DNA of 64,000 nt from Chlorella sorokiniana (Eukaryota > Chlorophyta > Trebouxiophyceae > Chlorellales > Chlorellaceae): NCBI GenBank assembly GCA_025917655.1, contig CP084608.1, positions 310,001-374,000 on the forward strand. The letters run 5' to 3'. Numbering within the stretch: position 1 is the stretch's first letter; each line of letters starts with the position of its first letter. Shown here piece by piece: positions 56,501 to 64,000 of the stretch. The notes beneath the pieces were generated by a model. It saw only the letters and a program-made list of their open reading frames with translations, ran no database searches and had not been told where the DNA came from. The position numbers and the translations under genes were made by a program.

Positions 56501-59500
56501 GCGCCCTAAAGGGAAAGCAACCTGGCGAACAGCGGCGCGCCTGCTGCAACTCAACTCACAGCACGAGCGGATGCTCAGCGGCTCAAAGCAGCACATCAGG
56601 CCGGCAGCAGCGTCGAGGACAAGGGCTGGAGAAGTGAACAAGCGGCGCACCCGAATTCATTCCAAGCACCCGCGTTTCTCCCGAGAAGGTGAGCACCAGG
56701 AACGTATCATGTGTGTCCATGAACGTCCTGCAGTACACTCGGGCGGTACAAAAGATCTTGCTGCAGCGCTGCCGGGCTGGGAGGCTGCGCCTCCCTCCAA
56801 AAAGCAGGGAAGCCCTCCAGCAACCTTGAGGAAGCAAGCAAGCACATCCCTCCTCCTTCGCAGGCAGACTCTTACCACTTGCCCGCAGCAGAAGCAGCAG
56901 CAGCCCACCTGCGCAGGCTCCACAGCCCCTTGATGCCCGGCAGCTCCACCAGCGCCTGCTCCACAACACCGATGCCGTTGCGCACAACTCGCAGCGAGCC
57001 GTCCACACCCGCACCCGAGCACGTGACAATCTGCAGCCCAGGCGGGGCCCGAGGGGGGCGCGGGGGGCATGGGGGAGGCAGGTGGGTAAGTGGATGATGC
57101 GGAGGGTATCCCCAAAGGGCAGCGGCAGGCGTCTCAGGGAACTAGGACCACCTCCTTGGAATGCGCTGCTGGCGACGCCACCTGGCCAAGCTTCCTGGCG
57201 TGGCTTGCCTAACCCGCCACTGCCAGGTTTGCCCATCCGGCAACAGCACCTGTCGCTTTCCCACATCAGGAAAGCGACGGCAAGCAATGCTGGGAGCGAA
57301 CGGAGGGTGAGCAGCGCTGCTGGCCCACCTGCCCCTGCCCCTGCCGCTCCAGGTCCACGACCGCAAAGTCGACGATGGGGCCCAGGTTGGGCTGGCTGTC
57401 CAGCACCTCCACAAAGTTGGTGGGCTGAGAGGGGTCTGGGGGCGCGCTGTGCAGCCTGCGGATTGCGAAGCACGAGGAGACGGCGCAGGAGGCGCACGCA
57501 TGGGTGAAGGGTGGCGGGCGAGACCCAGCGCCGGGTTGAAGACAACTCCAAAAACAGCGAGGAGGAACCACGTGCCCAGGCCTGCTTCTCTCTGCTCATC
57601 CGCTAACGGCGTGTGGACTCAGCGAGCCGCAGCACAGATCAAGCCCTGCTGCTCCCCTGCTGGTGAAGCCGGGCAGGGCAGACGGCACAGCAGCCGCAGT
57701 GGCAGCAGGGCACTGCGCCGCCACGCACCGGATGAGCTGCGAGTCGCCCAGGCTGCTGCCCACAAACACCACTCCGCTATCCAAGTAGGATATGGTGCTT
57801 GCGGCTGGGGTGCGCCCCAGTGGCTCCAGCTTCAGCGCCGCCACGCCGCCTGCGGAGCCGCCGCTCGTGCTGCCACCCGTACCGCCGTCGTCCCGCAGGA
57901 GCAGCAGGAGGTACAGGTTGCCAAGCATGTCGGAGAGCAGGAAGCGGCTGCCATCCTCGTCCACCTGGCCGTAGGCCTGCAGCGGTACAGCGGGACGACA
58001 GCGCAGCGATGCCTGAAACCCGCTGACATAGCGGTGCAGTGAACGCACACGGGGCGGGGCAACAACACCTATGATGCAAGGAAGAAAGTGCGTGGTTTTA
58101 CGACCGCACAGGCGGCACAGACCAGGCTCCTGGCATGCAAGAGCTGAAGGGGGAGCCTGGAAGGCTGCCGCTCCTGGTGCCGCAACAGCTGGCAACTGCG
58201 AGCAGCAGCAGCGCCACGCAGTTTGTCTGTCAAAGAAACGCCCGCGGCGTGCCGCTCTCACCTTCACAAGCGTGGGCTTGATGGCCGTCGAGCGCACCCC
58301 GCCCGCGGCGATGAAGCTCACAACGCTCTCGCCCACCACCACCGCGCCGCCGCTGGCCGGCACCGGGATGAGCAGGGAGGCCCCAGCATCCAGGTTCTGC
58401 TGCTGCCAGGGGCCCTCCACAAGCTCCTGCGGGTGGGGAGGGGGGCAGCAGGGCCAGCGCAGGGAGGGGCGGTGTTCAGCAGCAGCAGGTCCCTGGCTGT
58501 GACAGCTCAACGCCGACCAACGGCAGGGCACAGAGCCGGAAGGGGCGCGGCGGCGATTGTACTGCGCCGCGTGCAGCTTGCTTTGCTCCAATCTGAGGCC
58601 GACAATGGAGGCACAGCTGAAGCTGCTACGCTGGCCGCCCTGTGCTCGCGCATTTGTACTGCAAGAGCACTTGCATCTGTGCTCCGCAGCATGCGCCGCT
58701 GTCATGCCGCTGTCGTGTCGCACCTTGTCCCGCAGCGACACCTCGTACGTTTTCACGTGCCGCTGCTCTTTGGTGTCCTCATAAAGCACCGCGATGGTGG
58801 GCGCCGCACACCCGTCTGCAACCCGGGGGAACAGCGGCGGCAGCGGCGCTGAGCGGGTGGCAGGTCACTTGCGGCCGACACCAGCGCGCCAGCTCCCGTG
58901 ACATCCCTTATAAGGTCACCGCGGCAAATGCCGCCCCTGCCAGTTGGCATTCCTGCCCCGCAGGACACAGGCGGCCGCCGCCGACACGGAAGCTGCCTTC
59001 GCCCGCTCCGCCACCCAGACTGCAGCAGCTGGCGAGGCCTGCCCCACGTGCCTCCTCCACAGCACCAGGAACAAGAGAAAGAAAGAAACCCAGCAAAGGA
59101 AGAGGGGCGCACCCAGGAAGGCCAGATCAATGACCTTGAGCTCGTCCAGCCGGGTGTTGAAGGCCTCCTGCAGCCCGCCCGCCTCGTCCATTGGGATGAC
59201 CTGCACGCAAAGAACCGGTGATACATGGGTGCAGCAATGGATGCCTGCGTGTGAGCAGAAAGCTGTGTGTGCGGACGAAGAGAGGGCGAGCGCAGCCAGG
59301 CGGCGGCGGCGGCGGCCGGTCACCTTGAAGAGGCCGTCGTAGAGGTGCAAGCCGATCAGGCGGCACTGCGGGTCCACGATGCCGCGCTGGCCCGCCTCCA
59401 CCTGGCGCCCCACGCGGTCGGAGGCATCGCCGTTGGCCCGTGTCACCAGCTCGCCTGCTTATGAGATGCAGACGGGAGCCGCGAGTAATGATGGCCAGGC

Positions 59501-60169
59501 GATGGTGCCGCCTCCAGGGGTACGCAGCCGCGGCAACAAGGAATGCATGGAAGCTGTGGGCTGGGGCGCAGGCAATGCCGCGCACCCGTGTCCTCGTCGA
59601 AGCCCAGCACGCAGAACTTGTTGCGCTCGGTGAGGAGGAGCAGGAGGTCTCGGGGCTCGGACGCGGGCGGTACAGCTGCAGCGCCGCCACGCGGCCGTAC
59701 AGCGGCACATCCAGCACGCCCTGCAGCCCCTCGGGCGTCAGGCGGTGCACCTCCAACCGCGTGCTCTTGCTGCGGACACAGACGGGCCAGGGCGGCGCGG
59801 CGGGGTCAGCAAGGTGCCTGGCGGCGGCGGGCAGGACGTGCAGCCAAGGCCCGCTTGCCCCGCCTGTCAGTGGGCTTGCGCGGCGCACAAGAGCGGCGGT
59901 GACGCCGGTGGGGCGAGGTGTGGTCCAGCGATCGCTTGCAGGCGGGCCACTCACGAGATGATGAGGTTCAGGTCAGTGGCGCTAGTGAAGTGGCCCACAG
60001 CGCTATGTTGGACCGAAGTTGGCTTGTGGGCGGACACCACATAATTGTATTGACAACCCTCCTGGCCCAATTCAGCACCATGTTGGCCTTTTGGGGGCAG
60101 GCCCCTCTTGCGGTCAAGGGCGATCAATGGACGCCGATGGATGCTCGATATGTCGCACACGAGCATCAT
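50586..60169 (-). CDS. DDB1: DDB1, CUL4 ubiquitin-ligase adaptor
   Basis: Nuclear/cytosolic DDB1, the three-propeller adaptor of CUL4 E3 ligases that acts in DNA repair and light signalling. Blocks in order match human DDB1: [13 protein letters not shown] then [54 protein letters not shown] with [160 protein letters not shown] with [74 protein letters not shown]; and a C-terminus [12 protein letters not shown]. It spans about 9.6 kb with more than 20 exons and has several frame breaks. The start is uncertain: no ATG precedes YNYVV closely, and the first in-frame ATG (60169) adds about 36 unusual residues, so a short upstream exon is possible. Confidence 0.93.
52236..52284. repeat. GAA/TTC microsatellite in a DDB1 intron
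   Basis: About a dozen AAG/GAA triplets in a row on the plus strand. On the transcribed (minus) sense it is a TTC run directly downstream of a CA/TG tract, where it may serve as a polypyrimidine stretch. Confidence 0.85.
55325..55513 (-). repeat. 83-bp tandem repeat carrying duplicated 5' splice sites in DDB1
   Basis: Two full 83-bp units plus the start of a third lie in register. The marker accaaacgca occurs at 55331, 55414 and 55497, spacing exactly 83. A diverged partial unit precedes them at about 55290-55324. Read on the minus strand, each unit begins with the donor CAG|GTGGCTGCG. The exon-proximal copy at 55511/55510 is the real 5' splice site, joining IPR to STLFAQ. The copies at 55428 and 55345 are decoys preceded by CTG instead of CGC. 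Confidence 0.9.
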
Positions 60170-60556
60170 AGGCGCCGTGGAATGAATGCAATGGCAATGC
60201 CATGTGGCGCCAGGTCATATCGGAAACGGGTTGGGCGCCCCCTAGGCTGCAATGCTCATTGTCCCCATTCCTTCAACCTAGCTTTCACAAATTTCAAGTA
60301 AGCTACCGTGTCGGGGACGCAGGCGAAGCACCATCTGCACGCCGGACGTGCAGACCACAAGGGTGCGTGTTGCCGTCTGTACTCTGGTGAGACGCCGCAT
60401 GAGACTATTTGACGGCTAGGGCGGCTCGGTGTGAAGTCCTACGCGGCTGCCCTCACTCACTTACCGGCGCAGGCGGCGCCGCGCTGCTTGTGCCCCCGGG
60501 TCCCAGGCGCTCACCAGTGCTCTCGTCCAGCCTCCACGTGCAGCTTTGATGAGCAC
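60170..60556. promoter_or_regulatory. Divergent upstream region of DDB1 and the small GTPase
   Basis: About 390 bases between divergent starts. It may also contain an unrecognised first DDB1 exon. No specific element seen. Confidence 0.4.
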
Positions 60557-63472
60557 ATGGCTACTTTTGAAGTGAAGATAGTGGTAGTGGGCGATTCAGG
60601 CTGCGGTGAGGCCCTTACGACCTGAAACCCCATGAAAGCCGTCGTCGCAGGACAGCCTTTCGAAGTTCCCGCCGGTGAGCGCAGAGCAGTCTCCAAAGCA
60701 CCCCGCGCCGCTGCTGCAGGCAAGAGCAGCTTGCTGCAGCGCCTGGTGACAGGACGGTTTCTCAGGGACCTGGGACCGACGTACGCACCAGCCTTCGAGG
60801 CCAAGAAGGTGCGAGGCAGCTGCCACTGCCGCCCTCAGACTTGCCCGCTGCATGCAGGCACAGCAGGAGGCCAACTGCGATTAGCAGCAGCCCGACCTTA
60901 GTGACAGCCACCCCTGTCACTTCCACAGTTCGAAGTGGATGTGCCCGTGGTGGTCGGCATGCACGGCAGAGGCAGCAGCGGCGGCACCGAAACAGGCAGC
61001 GGCAGTGGCGGCAGCTGGCGCGGCAGGAAGCGCTGGGCCTGCTGCGGCATTTGGGACACCGGAGGCTCCCCCGTATTCATTCAATGAGCCGCAAGTAGGC
61101 CTGAGGCCGGACACAACCCCTGGAGATTGTGCTTGCTCTGGCAGCTCATCGTGTTTTGCAGGCTGCAGGGCCACCGGCACACTCAACCACCCTTCCTGGC
61201 ACGCATGCACTCACACCCCATCCCTGCCCTCTGCAGATTTGTGGAGGGAGCAGATGCCGTGATGGTCTGTTGGGACCCCACCAGCCGCGCCAGCTGGGAC
61301 GCGCTGCGGGCCTGGGTGAGCCTCGCAACCTGGCTGGTCCAATGCCAGCCTTGCTTGCCTTCCAGCCCCCTCCAGCCCCTCCACTCTGCGTGCTATGTTG
61401 GCTTGAAGGCTGCGCTGCAGGCTGTAAGCGCAGCAGCTTGCTGCTCTGACGGCCTGCAGCAATGTCAAGCTGGCCTGACCAGCTAGGCAGCATGGGAATG
61501 GTGGAACGGATGACTGGAAAGGAAGAGCTGTGTTTACCTGCCAACCCCCCTCTTTCCATGCCCCACCCCCCACCTCCTCCCTCTGCCCTTCCACTCCGGC
61601 TTCAGGTGTCGGAGGTGCGGAGGGAGGAGCCGCAAGCCCACCTCTTCCTCTGCGGCACGAAGGCTGACCTGCTGGCGCCGCCAGAGCCGCCGCCAGTGCC
61701 GCTGTCAGAGCTGTCTGTTTCGGTGGAGAAGCTGAGCAGGAAGCCGCTTGGCAGCGACGATCCCAGCTCGCTCCAAGCGGCTGGTGCAGCCGGCCAGCAG
61801 CAGCAGCAACGGGCGGATCGGCTGCCAGCGGGCGCCGCTGTGGAGCCCATCAGCAGCGAAGAGCCGGGAGGTGCAACTGCAACGAAGGGAACGGTGCCAG
61901 CAGCAAAGCACACTGTCCCGGCCGACCCAACTTGCCAATTAGAAGCGGCAGCACGGTATGGAGCCCCGTTGCCGCAGCAGCAGCAGCAGCACCACGGGCA
62001 GCAGCAGCAGCAGCAGGGGCAGGGGCAGGCTGGCCATGAGCAGCTGCAGGGTGAGGAGCGGCGAGGGGGAGGGGCGATCCTGGCTGCGCCGCACGCTCCC
62101 ATCGCCCAGCCAGGCAGGCGTTCTTTGGAGGCCCCACCACGCCCGCCAAGGCCGAGCAGCGCTTGCCGCCTGGCGACCCTGCAGCACCGCCTGCAGAGGC
62201 TTCACGCGGGCAGCGTCTGTTGCCAGCCCGCCCGCAGAGACGCATGAAGCTTCCAGAAGCGTGCAGCGCGCAGAGCTTGAGCGGACCGCGGCCGCGGAGA
62301 TGCCAGCCTCGCTGGCCGAGCAGCCGCTGCCCTCGCCCTTGCCGCCGTTGCCGCTGGCGCAACCAGCCCTGGCAGCCCGCGGCGGCGGCGCAGCTTTGGT
62401 GTGCCCCTCAGTCCCGGATCCATGGCCGTCTCCCTCATCACATCCCAGGCTGAGTGGGATGCGCTGAGCGTGAGCAGCACGAGGCCCCGGCACAGCGGGC
62501 ACAGCACGCCACTGCCGCATGGCGGCGGCGGCCTCGCCGCTCCCCCTGCGACGAACGCCGGCTTCAGCCCCGGCAGCCACCGCGTCCGGCTGCAGGGTGA
62601 TTCAGAGGCGGAGGATGAGGGGGAGGGGGAGAGGGCACCGCAGCTGCAGCAGGTGGCGGTGCCGCAAGCAGCCATATCAAAGTACTGCCGCTCAAGGGCC
62701 TCACCATGTTTTGGGCTTCTGCCCGCACAGGTGAGGACGGGGAGGGGGCAATGGGAGGGCATGATGACAGCATCACAACCAACTTGTGTGTGTGTGTGGT
62801 GGGGGGGGGATAGGGGGGGCGCGCGATCGCCCCTCTCTTGCTTTCTTGGATGTCTTAAGTGAATGGCTTGCACATCTCCATGTTGCCTCAGGCTGCCCTT
62901 CTGTTTGCCCCCTCGCTGGCACCACCCAGCAGGTGATGGCGCCGCCGAAGTCTTCCAAGCCATTGTTCAAGCGGTGGTTGACGAGCGGCAGCATCATGGG
63001 CAGCAGCAGCAGCAGCTGGGACCCAGCGGGCCGGGTGGCAACAGCGTCAGCTCGACCTTGGTGCGGCAGGGGGAGGGGCTGGAGCAGGGCAGGGCAGGCA
63101 GCAAGCCGCTTGCCTTGCAGAGCCCAGAAGGGCCACGCTGGGCGCGGCACGCAGCCCCGGCACAACGCAGGCCGCCCCCAGCGAGCAGCCAGCGCGGCAG
63201 GCAGGGCAGCGGCCGGCATCTGCCTACAGCGACCGCACCCCAGACTCTGGCTCCGCCACCGCCGCTTCCGAGCACATCAGAAGCGCCTCTGCGCAAGCAG
63301 GGGCCGTCTGGGGCTCTGGGCTTGCGCAGCCAGGGAGCCGCCCGGCAGCGGCGGTGGCGCGCAGATCACCAGCGCACGTGGCAGGGCCGGCCGGGAGTAT
63401 CAGTTTGGCGTGGCTGATTTCGAGGGCGGCGTGCGCAGGCCCTCCGAGGAGCAGCCGTGCTGCATCAGCTGA
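60557..63472 (+). CDS. Atypical Ras-superfamily small GTPase with giant G4-G5 insert
   Basis: A Rab/Rho-like GTPase with unusual architecture. Exon 1 (60557-60605) is MATFEVKIVVVGDSGC and exon 2 (60720-60808) begins GKSSLLQRLVTGRF, giving the P-loop GDSGCGKSS, then switch I GPTYAPAF. Exon 3 (60929-61094) has FEVDVPVVVG, a Gly/Ser/Arg insert of about 25 residues, and the G3 motif WDTGGSP. The catalytic Gln of DTAGQE is replaced by Ser, as in Rnd proteins. Then come KFVEGADAVMVCWDPTSRAS and G4 HLFLCGTKADL (Rho-style TKAD). About 350 residues of low-complexity, polyGln-rich sequence follow before G5 LTMFWASARTG. The final exon, from 62935, has the last helix GDGAAEVFQAIVQAVVDERQ, a Gln/Pro/Arg-rich extension, and in one frame a C-terminus EEQPCCIS, a possible Rab-type prenylation site. 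Frame breaks at 61068-61072 (C5) and in 62247-62690 and 63200-63400 leave the insert and tail tentative. Confidence 0.72.
61973..62026 (+). repeat. CAG-rich repeat encoding polyGln in the GTPase insert
   Basis: Runs of CAG interrupted by CAC CAC GGG, coding for Gln/His-rich sequence within the large insert. Confidence 0.8.
62784..62822. repeat. TG/G-rich simple repeat in a GTPase intron
   Basis: (TG)n followed by poly-G tracts between the G5 exon and the last exon. Confidence 0.75.
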
Positions 63473-63919
63473 ACATGCGTTTCTTTGTTTTAAGCTGCCG
63501 TGGCATACCTCCTGCAGAGCAACACAGCGCATGAGAGGCCTGCACCTGAGGCTTGCGTGTTGGCTGCTGATCTTACTGGTGCAGCAGTAGGGTGCAACTG
63601 TGCCAGTTGGCGCTCTCGTCCTACTTTGCAGTTTCAGCTGAGTAGCTGAGCTTATCTTGCAGAGCATGCAGACTGCTCTGATCTTCATGAGGCTGCGCTG
63701 CGGTCGCATTCAGCGAGGCAATGCCACATGCTGGGCCACAAGCAACCCAGGAAATAAGCAGGCGCAGCAATGCCACCTGCATCGACATGCGCTGCCGGCA
63801 CATCAACATGCATTACATGAGCTGTACAGCTATCAACCAACTTGCAGGGGCTGGCATGAGCACACACCCCACCAGCGCTTTGTTTCCGAGAGGGCAGCAG
63901 CTGCCTGGCTGCAGCCTGC
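63473..63919. other. Convergent 3' region
   Basis: Between the GTPase stop (+) and the stop of the partial minus-strand gene. Holds a minus-strand TGTAA at 63813-63817. No TGTAA seen for the GTPase gene. Confidence 0.4.
63813..63817 (-). terminator. Candidate poly(A) signal of the partial right-end gene
   Basis: TTACA on the plus strand, 103 bases beyond the proposed minus-strand stop at 63920-63922. Confidence 0.4.
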
Positions 63920-64000
63920 TCAAGTGCACGTGAACGAGCTGGAGGGCTGGCCGCCCTCAACCAGGGTGAGCACGTTCAGGGGAGTGCCCAGCGCCAGGCT
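63920..64000 (-). CDS. Partial gene, 3' end only
   Basis: An open frame enters from the right edge on the minus strand and reads SLALGTPLNVLTLVEGGQPS before stopping at 63920-63922, about 26 residues. A TGTAA lies 103 bases downstream, as expected for a real 3' end. Too short to assign a family. Confidence 0.35.
   Translation of the reverse strand, partial: SLALGTPLNVLTLVEGGQPSSSFTCT

Overview
This is a GC-rich nuclear window from a green alga, most likely a Chlorella-like trebouxiophyte. The evidence is short exons split by many 100-300 bp introns with GT/GC donors and pyrimidine-rich CAG acceptors, the chlorophyte poly(A) signal UGUAA downstream of several stops, and plant-lineage versions of WAPL, GARP, LIP5/VTA1 and DDB1. 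I see no bacterial operon, CRISPR array, phage or transposon.

Layout. 1-7.4 kb, plus strand: the 3' end of ABCE1/RLI1, then two Golgi-type membrane-anchored transferases (a sulfotransferase and a nucleotide-diphospho-sugar transferase). 8-25.9 kb, minus strand: cohesin-release factor WAPL, a large MYND zinc-finger protein, a GARP (G2-like) transcription factor, a probable plastid protein with an acidic tail, and a coiled-coil protein I do not recognise. 26.6-35.7 kb: a 75-residue membrane protein (+), a CWC25/CIR_N-type splicing protein (-), then VTA1/LIP5 and a SYLF-domain protein in tandem (+). 36.3-45 kb, minus: a SET-domain protein, a NUDIX hydrolase buried in very long low-complexity arms, and RCL1 (18S rRNA processing). 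45.5-50.2 kb, plus: serine hydroxymethyltransferase. 50.6-60.2 kb, minus: DDB1. 60.6-63.5 kb, plus: an atypical small GTPase with a huge polyQ insert. 63.9-64 kb: the 3' end of one more minus-strand gene.

Most genes are single-copy housekeeping functions (ribosome recycling, rRNA processing, one-carbon metabolism, ubiquitin ligase adaptor, cohesin release, splicing, ESCRT regulation). They are not a pathway cluster, except perhaps the VTA1-SYLF pair, both linked to endosomal membranes.

Caution on reading frames: nearly every conserved gene is interrupted by single-base frame breaks. Those I could place precisely are explained by one missing base in a G or C run. I interpret these as base-calling errors in the assembly, so the proteins should be read as intact. 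CDS limits below run from start codon to stop codon and include introns. The strongest candidate for new biology is the small GTPase at the right end, followed by the tandem-amplified 5' splice site in a DDB1 intron and the extra domain inserted in VTA1.
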